Made by a program: the position numbers and the translations under genes. Under the pieces are notes generated by a model. That model searched no databases. It was not told where the DNA came from and worked only from the letters and a program-made list of their open reading frames with translations. DNA of 64,000 nt from Mycolicibacterium monacense (GTDB lineage Bacteria; Actinomycetota; Actinomycetes; Mycobacteriales; Mycobacteriaceae), in NCBI RefSeq assembly GCF_010731575.1, contig NZ_AP022617.1, positions 1 to 64,000 on the forward strand, given 5' to 3'. Of the stretch, positions 37,728 through 47,962 are shown piece after piece; the first letter of the stretch is position 1, and each line of letters opens with the position of its first letter.

Positions 37728-39116
37728 GTGGACAACCGGCCGGTCGGCACCCGCCAGGCCCGCGAGCTGTTGCGGGTCGCGTTCGGGCCGTCCGTCGTGG
37801 CACTCGTCGTCATCGCGGCGGTGACGCTGCTGCAGCTGCTCATCGCCAACAGCGATATGACGGGTGCCTTCGGCGCCATCGCGAGCATGTGGCTGGGCGT
37901 GCATCTGGTACCGATCTCGATCGGGGGCAGTGAGCTCGGCGCGATGCCGTTGATGCCCGCGCTGATGATGGTGTGGGGGACCGCCCGCACCACCGCGGCC
38001 GCGACGCCGCCACACGGCTCGTGGTTCGTCACCCGGTGGGTGGTGGCCTCCGCGCTGGGCGGGCCGCTGCTGATCGCCGCGATCGCGCTGGCCGTCATCC
38101 ACGACGCCGCCTCGGTGCTCACCGAACTGCAGACCCCGTCGGCGCTGCGCGCGTTCGGCGGGGTGCTGGTCGTGCACCTCATCGGCGCCGCGATCGGCGT
38201 GGCGTCGCGGGTGGGACGCCGCACGGTGCTGACCTCACCGCTGCCCGACTGGCTGCCCGACGCATTCCGGGCGGCCGCCGCCGGTGTGCTCGCGCTCGCC
38301 GGTCTGTGCGGTGTGGTCATCGCGGGATCGCTGGTCGTGCACTGGTCGACCATGCACGAACTGTTCGCGATCACCGATTCGGTGTTCGGGCAGTTCAGCC
38401 TGACGGTGCTGTCGCTGCTGTACCTGCCCAACGTCGTCGTCGGCGCGGCGGCGGTGGCGGTCGGTTCCAGCGCGCACATCGGGCTGGCGACGTTCAGTTC
38501 GTTCACGGTCCTCGGCGGGGACGTGCCGGCGCTGCCCGTGCTGGCGGCGGTTCCGGAACCGCCACTGGGACCGGTCTGGGTGGCGTTGCTGATCGTCGGC
38601 GCCGCCGCCGCGGTCGCGGTCGGTCAGCAGGTCGCCCGCAGACCGGCACCCATCCACATTGCGGCGGCGAAGCTGGTCGTCGCGTCGGCCGTCGCGGCGC
38701 TGACCATGGCGCTGCTCGGCGAGGCCGGCGGCGGACGGCTCGGCAACTTCGGCCAGGTGGGAGTCGACCAGACCACTTTCGGGCCGGGGGTCTTCCTCTG
38801 GTTCATGGTGATCGGCGGGCTGACCGTGGCGATGTCCGGCGGCATCGTCCGCCGGCCGCGGCGCGTCCGCGTGACCGAACCCGAGCCGGAACCCGAACCC
38901 GAAGCCGCGCCCGAGCAGGATCTCGACGACGCCGAGACCGGACCGATCGTCGACCCCGTCGCGGCCGCCCCCGAACCGGTCACCGCGGAACCGGTGGCAG
39001 AACCGGTCCCCGGTGAGCCCGACCCGGCGCTGGACCCCGAGGAACACTTCATCGTCGACGACGCGGGCAGTCCCCCCACCGACAGTGCACCTACCGACGG
39101 CGAGCCGCGGCGCTGA
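37728..39116 (+). CDS. DUF6350 multi-pass membrane protein (Rv0955-like)
   Basis: About 462 residues. At least nine hydrophobic segments run from residue 20 to 385 ([67 protein letters not shown]), then an acidic tail rich in Pro-Glu ([13 protein letters not shown]). Actinobacteria-specific family of unknown function. GTG 37728 with GAGGGG 10 bp upstream is preferred; GTG 37683 is the longer option. It starts 57 bp after the DUF5336 gene and is followed by purN. Confidence 0.8.
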   Translation: MDNRPVGTRQARELLRVAFGPSVVALVVIAAVTLLQLLIANSDMTGAFGAIASMWLGVHLVPISIGGSELGAMPLMPALMMVWGTARTTAAATPPHGSWFVTRWVVASALGGPLLIAAIALAVIHDAASVLTELQTPSALRAFGGVLVVHLIGAAIGVASRVGRRTVLTSPLPDWLPDAFRAAAAGVLALAGLCGVVIAGSLVVHWSTMHELFAITDSVFGQFSLTVLSLLYLPNVVVGAAAVAVGSSAHIGLATFSSFTVLGGDVPALPVLAAVPEPPLGPVWVALLIVGAAAAVAVGQQVARRPAPIHIAAAKLVVASAVAALTMALLGEAGGGRLGNFGQVGVDQTTFGPGVFLWFMVIGGLTVAMSGGIVRRPRRVRVTEPEPEPEPEAAPEQDLDDAETGPIVDPVAAAPEPVTAEPVAEPVPGEPDPALDPEEHFIVDDAGSPPTDSAPTDGEPRR

Positions 39117-39135
39117 GCCGACTAGGCTGCTGCGC

Positions 39136-39765
39136 GTGCAGCAACCGCTTCGTGTGCCTCCGAGCGCACCTGCACGGCTGGTCGTGCTCGCATCGGGCAC
39201 CGGATCGCTGCTCGCCTCGCTGCTCGAATCCACCGTCGACGACTATCCGGCGCGGGTGGTCGCCGTCGGGACCGACCGGACCTGCGCCGCGCTCGACATC
39301 GCGGCCGCCGCGCAGGTGCCCACCTACACCGTCCGGCTCGGGGAGTACCCCGACCGCACCGCGTGGGACGCCGCGGTCACCGCGGCGACCGCAGAACACG
39401 AACCCGACCTTGTGGTGTCCGCCGGCTTCATGAAGATCCTCGGCCCCGAGTTCCTCAACCGCTTCCCCGGCCGGGTGGTCAACACCCACCCAGCCCTGCT
39501 GCCCGCATTCCCCGGCGCCCACGCCGTCGCCGACTCGCTGGCCTACGGTGTCCGGGTCACCGGCTGCACCGTGCACCTGGTCGACGCGGGGATGGACACC
39601 GGGCCGATCCTCGCCCAGGAAGCCGTCGCGGTGCGCGACGGCGACGACGAGGCGACCCTGCACGAGCGCATCAAGGTGGTCGAACGACGACTGCTGGTGG
39701 ATGTCCTGGCCGCGATGGCGCAGCGCGGCGTGACCTGGACCGGACGAAAGGCGACCATAGGATGA
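39136..39765 (+). CDS. purN: phosphoribosylglycinamide formyltransferase
   Basis: 209 residues. It transfers a formyl group from 10-formyl-THF to GAR in purine synthesis. Seen: [19 protein letters not shown] (phosphoribosyl binding, GTGS), [29 protein letters not shown] with Asn and His of the active site, and [17 protein letters not shown] with the catalytic Asp. GTG 39136. Its stop overlaps the purH ATG as ATGA, so purN-purH are translationally coupled. Confidence 0.95.
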   Translation: MQQPLRVPPSAPARLVVLASGTGSLLASLLESTVDDYPARVVAVGTDRTCAALDIAAAAQVPTYTVRLGEYPDRTAWDAAVTAATAEHEPDLVVSAGFMKILGPEFLNRFPGRVVNTHPALLPAFPGAHAVADSLAYGVRVTGCTVHLVDAGMDTGPILAQEAVAVRDGDDEATLHERIKVVERRLLVDVLAAMAQRGVTWTGRKATIG

Positions 39766-41345
39766 GCGGTGACCAAGGGCAGGCCGGGGCGAAGAGGCCG
39801 ATCCGGCGCGCACTGATCAGCGTTTACGACAAGACCGGGCTGATCGACCTGGCGCGCGGACTGCACGAGGCCGGCGTCGACATCGTGTCGACCGGCTCCA
39901 CCGCGAAAACCATTGCTGACAAAGGCATTCCGGTCACACCGGTCGAGTTCGTGACCGGGTTCCCCGAAGTGCTCGACGGGCGCGTCAAGACGCTCCATCC
40001 GCACATCCACGCCGGCCTGCTCGCCGACACCCGCAAACCCGAGCACGTCGAGGCGCTGGCGAAACTCGGCATCGCGCCGTTCGACCTCGTGGTGGTCAAC
40101 CTCTACCCGTTCAGCGAGACTGTCGAGTCCGGCGCGTCGGTCGACGAGTGCGTGGAGCAGATCGACATCGGCGGCCCGTCGATGGTGCGCGCGGCCGCCA
40201 AGAACCACCCGAGCGTGGCGGTGGTCGTCGAACCGAACGGTTACGACGGTGTGCTGGCCGCGGTCCGAACCGGCGGCTTCACGCTTGCCGAACGAAAGAT
40301 CCTGGCGTCGTTGGCATTCCGGCACACCGCCGAATACGACGTGGCGGTGGCGTCGTGGATGGGTTCGACGCTGGCGCCCGAGGAGCCCGCGCAGAAGCTG
40401 CCCGCCTGGGTGGGCGGCACCTGGCGGCGTGCCGCGGTGCTGCGCTACGGCGAGAACCCCCATCAGCAGGCGGCGCTCTACCGCGACGCCACCGCGTGGC
40501 CGGGGCTGGCGCAGGCCGAGCAGTTGCACGGCAAGGAGATGTCGTACAACAACTACACCGACGCCGATGCGGCGTGGCGGGCGGCGTTCGACCACGAGGA
40601 GATCTGCGTCGCGATCATCAAGCACGCCAACCCGTGCGGTATCGCGATCTCGTCGGTGTCGGTCGCCGACGCGCACCGCAAGGCCCACGAGTGTGACCCG
40701 CTGTCGGCGTTCGGCGGGGTGATCGCGACGAACAGCTCCGTGAGCGTCGAGATGGCCGAGACCGTCGCCGACATCTTCACCGAGGTCATCGTCGCCCCGG
40801 CCTACGAGCCCGGCGCCGTCGAGATCCTGTCCCGCAAGAAGAACATCCGCATCCTGGTGGCGGCGCAACCGCCGACGACCGGCACCGAACTCCGGCCGAT
40901 CAGCGGTGGTCTGCTGCTGCAGCAGCGCGATGCGCTCGACGCCGACGGCGACGACCCGGTCAACTGGATCCTCGCAACGGGTGAGCCCGCCGATCCGGCG
41001 ACGCTGGCCAACTTGAAGTTCGCCTGGCGCAGCTGCCGCGCGGTGAAGTCCAACGCCATCGTCGTGGTCGCCGACGGCGCCACCGTGGGCGTCGGGATGG
41101 GGCAGGTCAACCGCGTCGACGCGGCGCGGCTGGCGGTGCAGAGGGCCGGTGACCGGGTGCGCGGCGCGGTGGCGGCGTCGGATGCGTTCTTCCCGTTCCC
41201 CGACGGGCTGGAGACGCTCACCGAGGCTGGGGTGAAGGCGATCGTGCACCCCGGCGGATCCATGCGCGACGACGTGGTGACCGAGGCGGCGGCCAAGGCC
41301 GGTATCTCGCTCTACCTGACCGGCGCGCGGCACTTCGCGCACTGA
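39762..41345 (+). CDS. purH: bifunctional AICAR formyltransferase / IMP cyclohydrolase
   Basis: 527 residues, catalysing the last two steps of IMP synthesis. The N-terminal cyclohydrolase (MGS-like) domain has [51 protein letters not shown] and [15 protein letters not shown]. The C-terminal transformylase has [13 protein letters not shown], the catalytic Lys-His in [11 protein letters not shown], and [19 protein letters not shown]. It converges on the GGDEF gene with 13 bp between stops. Confidence 0.97.
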   Translation: MSGDQGQAGAKRPIRRALISVYDKTGLIDLARGLHEAGVDIVSTGSTAKTIADKGIPVTPVEFVTGFPEVLDGRVKTLHPHIHAGLLADTRKPEHVEALAKLGIAPFDLVVVNLYPFSETVESGASVDECVEQIDIGGPSMVRAAAKNHPSVAVVVEPNGYDGVLAAVRTGGFTLAERKILASLAFRHTAEYDVAVASWMGSTLAPEEPAQKLPAWVGGTWRRAAVLRYGENPHQQAALYRDATAWPGLAQAEQLHGKEMSYNNYTDADAAWRAAFDHEEICVAIIKHANPCGIAISSVSVADAHRKAHECDPLSAFGGVIATNSSVSVEMAETVADIFTEVIVAPAYEPGAVEILSRKKNIRILVAAQPPTTGTELRPISGGLLLQQRDALDADGDDPVNWILATGEPADPATLANLKFAWRSCRAVKSNAIVVVADGATVGVGMGQVNRVDAARLAVQRAGDRVRGAVAASDAFFPFPDGLETLTEAGVKAIVHPGGSMRDDVVTEAAAKAGISLYLTGARHFAH

Positions 41346-41358
41346 CCGGCGCAACGGC

Positions 41359-42477
41359 TTAGAGCGGTGGTTCGTCGTCTTCGAGCGCCCGCAGCGGTGG
41401 GCAGTTGATGTGGTGCGCCTGATTGCCGCCGGCCCGGCGGGCCACGACGACTGCCGAACGGGCGAGCTCGAGCAACTCGTCGAGGACCTCCTCCGGTGGG
41501 CGTTCCACGAGCCCCTGCATCGGCGTGCTCACCACGCCGATACTCGCCGACGTCCGCGGCGGGGTGGTGCGGATCGCACTGCGCACCCGCTCGACGAGCG
41601 CTGAACTGTCGGTCGTCGGGAAGCTGTCGGCGATCAGGAACTCGGTCTCGGGTAGGTGGGCGATCACCGCGTTCTGCCGCGTGGTCTCCCGCAGGGTCTG
41701 CGCCGCGGCGACCCGCGCCCGCTCGCCGGCCTGCCGGCCCTTGGCCTGGGTGAGCAGCGCGAAGTTGTCCAGGTCCACGACGACGAGGACGAAGAACCGG
41801 TCGTCGTCGCGGTTGCGCGAGCTGATGTAGGCCGCGGCGGCGCGGTCGAAGGCATCGCGGTTGTAGAGGCCGGTCAGCGGGTCGATGTCGGCGTTGAGGA
41901 CGTCGATGCCCAGCAGGTGGACCAGCGCATGACACACCGACGGGGTCGCGACGTAGAGGATGACCAGGAAGATCAGCGTCGAGATCGCCAGCGCCGGATC
42001 GCCGTCGAGCGCCACCCGCACGGCGAGCACCGTCGAGGTGAGCAGCGCCACCACGAAGTTGAACGCCATCATCTTCGGCGTGTGGAAGAACGCGATGTAG
42101 CCGGCGAGGACCGCGAACGTCGCCGCGCCGAACATCCCGTTGAACGGATCGGCTTTGATCAGACACCCGACGCCGATCGCCAGCGCGCCTGCGACCACGA
42201 ACCCGGCTGACTGACGTTGGCTGGGCCAGCCCTCGCGCCACCAGCCGATCGCCATGCCGATGAGGGCCACCGCGATGACCGCCGTCCCGATGCGCCCGGC
42301 CAGGCCCGTCGGTCCCGCCGGACTGAACATCGACACCAGCAGGACGACAGCGAATCCGACGAGCGACCCCGCGACCATGCGACAGATACCGCGTTGCGCG
42401 CCGCGAGCCGCGAGGAATGCGGTGAGCCAGTAGTAGTGGTCTGGTTGGCGCCACCATTCGCGCATTGCGCCGGTCAT
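41359..42477 (-). CDS. membrane protein with degenerate GGDEF domain
   Basis: 372 residues. Six or more membrane segments (MVAGSLVGFAVVLLVSMF, IGTAVIAVALIGMAIGW, AGFVVAGALAIGVGCLI, FAVLAGYIAFF, FVVALLTSTVLAVRV, ISTLIFLVILYVATPS) are followed by a GGDEF-like domain from about 195 (ADIDPLTGLYNRDAFDRAAA, VLVVVDLDNFALLTQAKG). The signature loop reads LPETEF at 275-280 instead of GGDEF, so diguanylate cyclase activity is unlikely; it may bind nucleotide or be a scaffold. ATG 42477 after GAGGGGG is chosen over the longer frame. Confidence 0.82.
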   Translation of the reverse strand: MTGAMREWWRQPDHYYWLTAFLAARGAQRGICRMVAGSLVGFAVVLLVSMFSPAGPTGLAGRIGTAVIAVALIGMAIGWWREGWPSQRQSAGFVVAGALAIGVGCLIKADPFNGMFGAATFAVLAGYIAFFHTPKMMAFNFVVALLTSTVLAVRVALDGDPALAISTLIFLVILYVATPSVCHALVHLLGIDVLNADIDPLTGLYNRDAFDRAAAAYISSRNRDDDRFFVLVVVDLDNFALLTQAKGRQAGERARVAAAQTLRETTRQNAVIAHLPETEFLIADSFPTTDSSALVERVRSAIRTTPPRTSASIGVVSTPMQGLVERPPEEVLDELLELARSAVVVARRAGGNQAHHINCPPLRALEDDEPPL

Positions 42478-42577
42478 GAACCCCCTCGAACTGACGGCCG
42501 ACGTCGGCTTGGTGATGACATCGACAATTGCAGCTTGACCCCGCAAACGTCCCCGCGCAACTGTCGGGTGGGAACGC

Positions 42578-44350
42578 TCAAGGCGCGATCGTCGTCTGCT
42601 GGTCGATGACCGCACCCACGTCGGTGATGAGCCGGCTTTCGGCCGCGGGCGCGTCGCCGTTGACCTGCAGGATGAACAGCCCGTCGGCGGTGTCGACGAC
42701 GGCGGTCTTCTGCCACGTCGCCCGCGGTCTGCCGTCGCGCTCGTAGGTGCCCTCGACCTGGACCGCGTCGTATCCGGAGAGCTTGATGGGGCCGGCGATG
42801 CCGGTGCGGGCGGCGGGCAACGTCTTCAGTTCGTTGGGCGCGTACTCGAAGATCCGCGCGGGGTCGACGTCGCCGGACAGCCTGGACATCAGGGAGATCA
42901 CCGTCGGCGGGTCGACGTTGGCGGGCAGCCCGTCGAACACCATCGCCGAATACGCCCACGACGGCGCGCGCGGACCCGCGTCGGACCAGCCGGGCGGGAT
43001 CGGCAGCGTGACGACCGGCGCGTCGGGGGTCTCGCGGGGGATCGGCACCTCGACGATGCGGTTGTCCCGGATGTAGTCGGCGATCGTGTACGCCGACCGG
43101 TTGGGACGCGCCGACGTCGCGGTGGGCCGTGTCGTGGTGGGGGCCGTACGGGACCTCGTGGTCGTGGTTGTCGTGGCGGGGTTCGGTGTGCTGTCGTCGT
43201 CGGATCCGCTCACCGCGACCACCGAGACCACCGAGACCACCGCGGCGACCAGCAGGATGACGGCGAGGATGGCGCCGGCGACGATCAGGCCGCGGCGGCG
43301 CGGCGGCGGCTGTCCCTGTGCCGGCCCGTATTGGGCACCGGGATAGGGGGCGCCGCTGGGCATCCACGGCGAGACCATCACCGGCGGACCCGCCGCCCCC
43401 ATCTGCGGCTGGGCGGGCGGCGCCGAGATCGGCGGCCCCGGATAGGAGACGCCGGGCGGCGGGCCGACGGGCCCGGGCGGTGCGGTGGCCGGTGACGGCG
43501 GCGCGGCCGGGCTGCCGGTCGCCTGCGCCAGCGCGACGGCGAAGTCGTGGCAGGAACCGAAGCGTGCCGCCGGATCCTTCGCCAGTGCGCGCGTCATCGC
43601 CGCGTCGAAGGCCCGCAACTCCGGCCGGGTGTCGCCGAGGCGCGGCGGCGGTGTGTTGAGGTGGTGGCTGATGATCACCGCGGGGTTGCTGTGCGGGAAC
43701 GGCGGGCTGCCGGTGAACAGCCGGTAGGCCGTCGCGGCCAGTGAGTACTGGTCGGCGCGGCCGTCGATCGGATGGCCCATCAGCTGCTCGGGCGCGCTGT
43801 AGCTCATCGACCCGACCGCGATGTTCGACGACGTCAGGCCGGTGTTGTCCTCGGCGTGGCGGGCAATGCCGAAGTCGGCGAGCAGGATCCGCCGGCGCGC
43901 CCGGTCGGGACCGGTGATGAGGATGTTGGCCGGTTTGACGTCGCGGTGCAGCAGTTGGCGCTGGTGGGCGTAGTCGAGCGCATCGGCGACGGCGGTGACG
44001 ATCTCGATGACGTCGGCGGCGGGCAGCCCGTTCGGATGCCGGTCGACGAGCAGGCGGGCGGCGTCGTGGCCGTCGACGAAATCCATCGAGATCCACAGCC
44101 GGCCGTCGTACTCGCCGCGGTCGTGCACCCCGACGATGTGCGGGTGCCACAGCGCGGCGGCCAGATCGGCCTCGCGGCTGAACCGGTGCCGGTACTCGTC
44201 GTCGGCCGAGAACGACGCGGGCAGCACCTTGAGCGCGTCCTGGCGTGGCAGCCGGGGATGCTGCGCCAGATAGACCTCACCCATGCCGCCGGTGCCGACC
44301 AGTCGCACGATGGTGTAGCCCGCGAAGACCTGACCGGTTTCCAACGGCAT
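42578..44350 (-). CDS. transmembrane Ser/Thr protein kinase with LpqN-like extracytoplasmic domain
   Basis: 590 residues. Kinase domain 10-275: [14 protein letters not shown], Lys41 in [16 protein letters not shown] at 135, DFG at 159-161, [12 protein letters not shown]. The Pro-rich juxtamembrane ([15 protein letters not shown]) is followed by one helix at about 354-380 ([19 protein letters not shown]), a Thr-rich linker, and from about 420 a domain ([30 protein letters not shown]) resembling the LpqN/LpqT lipoprotein family. A Pkn of PknE/PknF type with a cell-envelope sensor domain. Divergent from the ArsR-SulP operon. Confidence 0.9.
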   Translation of the reverse strand: MPLETGQVFAGYTIVRLVGTGGMGEVYLAQHPRLPRQDALKVLPASFSADDEYRHRFSREADLAAALWHPHIVGVHDRGEYDGRLWISMDFVDGHDAARLLVDRHPNGLPAADVIEIVTAVADALDYAHQRQLLHRDVKPANILITGPDRARRRILLADFGIARHAEDNTGLTSSNIAVGSMSYSAPEQLMGHPIDGRADQYSLAATAYRLFTGSPPFPHSNPAVIISHHLNTPPPRLGDTRPELRAFDAAMTRALAKDPAARFGSCHDFAVALAQATGSPAAPPSPATAPPGPVGPPPGVSYPGPPISAPPAQPQMGAAGPPVMVSPWMPSGAPYPGAQYGPAQGQPPPRRRGLIVAGAILAVILLVAAVVSVVSVVAVSGSDDDSTPNPATTTTTTRSRTAPTTTRPTATSARPNRSAYTIADYIRDNRIVEVPIPRETPDAPVVTLPIPPGWSDAGPRAPSWAYSAMVFDGLPANVDPPTVISLMSRLSGDVDPARIFEYAPNELKTLPAARTGIAGPIKLSGYDAVQVEGTYERDGRPRATWQKTAVVDTADGLFILQVNGDAPAAESRLITDVGAVIDQQTTIAP

Positions 44351-44446
44351 GGCCGCAGACTACCGGCCCGGTGCGGTTTGCTCGTGACGATGATCACCGA
44401 CGCCGACGGGGGAATCGGTCCGATCGGCCGCTATGCTGGATTGCGA

Positions 44447-44465
44447 ATTGATGCAATTCATCAAT
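44447..44465. promoter_or_regulatory. inverted-repeat operator upstream of arsR-sulP
   Basis: ATTGATG (44447-44453), spacer CAATT, CATCAAT (44459-44465) is a perfect 7-bp palindrome, AT-rich in a GC-rich genome, 31 bp upstream of the ArsR GTG 44497. ArsR/SmtB proteins bind such AT-rich palindromes and usually repress their own operon. Confidence 0.6.
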
Positions 44466-44496
44466 CGGTCAATCCATTCACACCGAAGGCGTCACA

Positions 44497-44865
44497 GTGC
44501 ACGAGGATCCGCCCGAACAGCCGCTCTACGAGATCAAGGCGAATCTGTTCAAGGCGCTGGCCCACCCCGCGCGGATCCGCATCCTCGAGGTGCTCAGCGC
44601 CGGGGAGCAGCCCACCCCGGTCAGCGAGATGCTGTCGGCGATCGACGTCGAACCCACCGTGCTCTCCCAGCACCTCGCCGTGCTCAAACGCCACCACGTC
44701 GTCAGCGCGCAGCGCAGCGGGAACGCCGTCTACTACCGGCTCGCTCACCCGAAGATCCGCGAACTGCTGGTGATCGCGCGGACGTTCCTGGCCGACACCC
44801 TCGACGCCCAGCGCGCCCAACTCGACACGCTGGCGTCGCTGCCACCGCTGCGGTCCGACTCGTGA
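44497..44865 (+). CDS. ArsR/SmtB-family transcriptional regulator
   Basis: 122 residues with a winged helix: NLFKALAHPARIRILEVLS, VSEMLSAIDVEPTVLSQHLA, VLKRHHVVSAQRSGNAVYYR. There is no cysteine, so a classic thiol metal site is absent and the signal is unclear. GTG 44497; the stop overlaps the SulP start as GTGA, so the regulator and the transporter are one operon under the palindrome at 44447. Confidence 0.88.
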   Translation: MHEDPPEQPLYEIKANLFKALAHPARIRILEVLSAGEQPTPVSEMLSAIDVEPTVLSQHLAVLKRHHVVSAQRSGNAVYYRLAHPKIRELLVIARTFLADTLDAQRAQLDTLASLPPLRSDS

Positions 44866-46511
44866 ACCCCGCACGGTTGCTGCCCCGCCGGTCCGACTAC
44901 GCCGACCTGCCGACCTCCTGGCGGCGCGACGTGCTGGCGGGGGTCACCGTCGGCGTGGTCGCCCTGCCGCTGGCACTGGCGTTCGGCATCAGCTCGGGGG
45001 TCGGCGCGGCGGCCGGACTTATCACCGCCGTCGTCGCCGGGGTGGTCGCGGCGGTGTTCGGGGGGTCCCACGTCCAGGTGTCCGGACCCACCGGCGCCAT
45101 GGCGGTGGTCCTGGCGCCCATCGTCGCCGCCCACGGTCTGGGCAGTGTCGCGCTGGTGACCGTGGTCGCCGGCCTGCTCGTGGCGGGCTGCGGGATCGCG
45201 GGCCTGGGCCGGACGGTCACCTTCATCCCCTGGCCGGTGATCGAGGGGTTCACGCTCGGCATCGCGGTGATCATCTTCGCGCAGCAACTGCCCGCGGCCC
45301 TCGGCGTCTCCGCACCCGCCGGCGGCCGGACCCTGACCACCGCGCTGCACGTCCTCACCCACGCCGACTGGGCCGCCGCGGCGAAGACGCTCGTGGTCGT
45401 GGGCTTCGTCGCCGTGGTGATGGTCGCGCTGCCCCGGCTGCATCCCGGCGCACCGGCCTCGCTGCTCGCGGTCGTCGGCGCGACGATCGGCGTGATCGCA
45501 CTGCACGTGCCGGTGGCGGCGATCGGTGAGCTGCCGTCGCACCTGCCCGCACCGGTACTGCCGACGGTCGACGTCGATTCACTGCGGACGCTGTTGAGCG
45601 CCGCGGTCACCGTCGCCGCGCTGGCCGCCATCGAATCGCTGCTGTCGGCCCGGGTGGCGGCGACGATGTCGCCGACGGGCCCGTACGACCCCGACCGCGA
45701 ACTGCTCGGGCAGGGTCTGGCGTCGGTCGCATCCGGGGTGTTCGGTGGGATGCCCGCGACCGGCGCGATCGCCAGGACCGCGGTCAACGTCCGTTCGGGT
45801 GCGCGCACCCGGGTCGCCGCGATCGTGCATTCCGTCGTCCTGCTCGGTGTGGTCTATCTGCTCAGCGGTCCGGTGTCGCAAATTCCCCTGGCCGCGTTGG
45901 CGGGTGTGCTCATGGTGACCTCGTTCCGGATGATCTCGGCGGCCACGGTCCGGTCGATCCTGCGGTCGGGGCGTTCGGACGCATTGACGTTCGTGGTGAC
46001 CGCGGTGATCACGGTCAGCTTCGATCTCATCGAGGCGGTGATGATCGGCGTGCTCGCCGCGGCCTTCTTCGCGCTGCGCAACGTGGCAGGCCGCAGCAGC
46101 GTCACCCGCGAGCAGCTGCCGGGTCCGAATCGCGACGGAGACGAGCACATCGCGCTGCTGAGGCTCGACGGGGCGATGTTCTTCGGGGCCGCCGAACGCA
46201 TCTCCACCGAGATCGCCGAGGCCTTCGGGACCCCCGGGGGTCCCGCAGCCGCCGGGATCCGCGTCGTGATCATCCGGATGTCGCAGCTGGGCATGCTCGA
46301 CGCCACCGGCGCCCGCACCCTGGCGGAGATCACCGCCGAACTTGAGGCCCGCGGCATCACGGTGATCATCAAGGGGGTGCGCCCCGAGCACCTGAACATG
46401 ATCACCAGCGTCGGTGTGCTGGACTCGCTCCGCCACGAGAACCACCTGATGGACTCGCTCGACGACGCGATCGCGCACGCCCGGACCCACGTGGCGGAGC
46501 ACCCGTCCTGA
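44862..46511 (+). CDS. SulP-family anion transporter with STAS domain
   Basis: 549 residues. The SulP membrane domain has about twelve segments: DVLAGVTVGVVALPLALAFG, VFGGSHVQVSGPTGAMAVVL with the conserved GPTGAM substrate loop, GFTLGIAVIIFAQQLPAALG, ELLGQGLASVASGVFGGMPA and GAIARTAVNVRSGARTRVAA. The C-terminal STAS domain covers about 430-540 (VVIIRMSQLGMLDATGARTL). Sulfate, bicarbonate or dicarboxylate are all possible substrates. Cotranscribed with ArsR. Confidence 0.9.
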   Translation: MNPARLLPRRSDYADLPTSWRRDVLAGVTVGVVALPLALAFGISSGVGAAAGLITAVVAGVVAAVFGGSHVQVSGPTGAMAVVLAPIVAAHGLGSVALVTVVAGLLVAGCGIAGLGRTVTFIPWPVIEGFTLGIAVIIFAQQLPAALGVSAPAGGRTLTTALHVLTHADWAAAAKTLVVVGFVAVVMVALPRLHPGAPASLLAVVGATIGVIALHVPVAAIGELPSHLPAPVLPTVDVDSLRTLLSAAVTVAALAAIESLLSARVAATMSPTGPYDPDRELLGQGLASVASGVFGGMPATGAIARTAVNVRSGARTRVAAIVHSVVLLGVVYLLSGPVSQIPLAALAGVLMVTSFRMISAATVRSILRSGRSDALTFVVTAVITVSFDLIEAVMIGVLAAAFFALRNVAGRSSVTREQLPGPNRDGDEHIALLRLDGAMFFGAAERISTEIAEAFGTPGGPAAAGIRVVIIRMSQLGMLDATGARTLAEITAELEARGITVIIKGVRPEHLNMITSVGVLDSLRHENHLMDSLDDAIAHARTHVAEHPS

Positions 46512-46576
46512 GGCCGACGTCATTATTCGCTCACGGGGGAAGCAGTGCCCCATCCGCCGCGCAGTCGTAGCGTGGT

Positions 46577-47962
46577 GTGGTGACCCAACCCCATGATCTG
46601 CCCCGGACCGTCGGCGAACTACGCGCCTCCGGCCATCGCGAGCGGGGCGTCAAACAGGAAATCCAGGAGAACCTGCTGGCCGGATTGGCCGAGGGCCGCG
46701 ACATGTGGCCCGGGATCCTGGGTTTCGAGGACACGGTGATCCCGCAACTCGAGCGGGCTTTGATCGCCGGACACGACATCGTGCTGCTCGGTGAGCGCGG
46801 CCAGGGCAAGACCCGGCTGCTGCGCGCGCTGACCGGACTGCTCGACGAGTGGACGCCCGTCATCGAGGGGTCGGAACTGGGCGAGCACCCGTACACCCCG
46901 ATCACCCCCGAATCCATCCGGCGGGTTGCCGATTCGGGCGACGACCTGAAGGTGGCCTGGCGCCACCGCAGCGAGCGGTACACCGAGAAACTCGCCACCC
47001 CGGACACCAGCGTGGCCGACCTGGTCGGCGACATCGACCCGATCAAGGTGGCCGAGGGCCGCAGCCTCGGCGACCCGGAGACCATCGCCTACGGCCTGAT
47101 CCCCCGCGCACACCGCGGCATCGTCGCGGTCAACGAGCTGCCCGACCTCGCCGAGCGCATCCAGGTGTCGATGCTCAACGTGATGGAGGAGCGCGACATC
47201 CAGGTCCGCGGCTACACGCTGCGGCTGCCGCTCGACGTCCTCGTCGTCGCCAGCGCGAACCCGGAGGACTACACCAACCGCGGTCGCATCATCACCCCGC
47301 TCAAGGACCGGTTCGGCGCCGAGATCCGCACGCACTATCCGCTGCAGCTCGACGCGGAGGTCGGCGTCATCACCCAGGAGGCGCAGCTCGCGGCGGCCGT
47401 CCCCGACCACCTGCTGCAGATCCTCGCCCGCTTCGCCCGCAACCTGCGCGAATCGAGTTCGGTGGATCAGCGTTCGGGCGTCTCCGCGCGGTTCGCGATC
47501 GCCGCGGCCGAGACCGTCGCCGCGGCCGCCCGGCACCGCTCGACGATCCTCGGGGAGCAGGAGCCGGTCGCCCGCGTGGTCGACCTCGGCACCGTCGTCG
47601 ACGTGCTGCGCGGCAAGCTCGAGTTCGAATCCGGTGAAGAGGGTCGTGAGCAGGTGGTGCTCGAGCACCTGCTGCGCCGCGCCACCGCCGACACCGCGCA
47701 GCGGTTGCTCGGTGGTCTCGACGTCGGGCCGCTCGTCGCGGCGGTCGAGGAGGGTTCCCCGGTGACGACGGGTGAACGTGTGTCCGCCAAGGACGTGCTG
47801 GCCGCGCTGCCGGACCTGCCGGTGATCGACGCGATCGCCACCCGGCTGGGCGCGCAGACCGACGGTGAACGCGCCGCCGCCGTCGAACTGGCGCTCGAGG
47901 CGCTGTACCTGGCCAAGCGGATCGACAAGGTCTCCGGAGAGGGCGAAACCGTCTATGGCTGA
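46577..47962 (+). CDS. AAA+ ATPase, magnesium-chelatase-like (MoxR/ChlI type, Rv0958)
   Basis: 461 residues. Walker A GERGQGKTRLL near 75, a conserved GDIDPIKVAEGRSLGDPETI insert, IVAVNELPDLAERIQVSMLN with Walker B, sensor VVASANPEDYTNRGRIITPL and arginine finger region KDRFGAEIRTHYPL. It is annotated elsewhere as a Mg-chelatase subunit, but mycobacteria make no chlorophyll; with the downstream VWA protein it fits an AAA-VWA chaperone pair. GTG 46577 or 46580 start. Confidence 0.85.
   Translation: MVTQPHDLPRTVGELRASGHRERGVKQEIQENLLAGLAEGRDMWPGILGFEDTVIPQLERALIAGHDIVLLGERGQGKTRLLRALTGLLDEWTPVIEGSELGEHPYTPITPESIRRVADSGDDLKVAWRHRSERYTEKLATPDTSVADLVGDIDPIKVAEGRSLGDPETIAYGLIPRAHRGIVAVNELPDLAERIQVSMLNVMEERDIQVRGYTLRLPLDVLVVASANPEDYTNRGRIITPLKDRFGAEIRTHYPLQLDAEVGVITQEAQLAAAVPDHLLQILARFARNLRESSSVDQRSGVSARFAIAAAETVAAAARHRSTILGEQEPVARVVDLGTVVDVLRGKLEFESGEEGREQVVLEHLLRRATADTAQRLLGGLDVGPLVAAVEEGSPVTTGERVSAKDVLAALPDLPVIDAIATRLGAQTDGERAAAVELALEALYLAKRIDKVSGEGETVYG

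Noticed and set aside
46577..47962. True magnesium chelatase subunit of chlorophyll synthesis
   Set aside because: No other bacteriochlorophyll genes are seen and mycobacteria are not phototrophs; the protein fits the broader AAA/VWA family.
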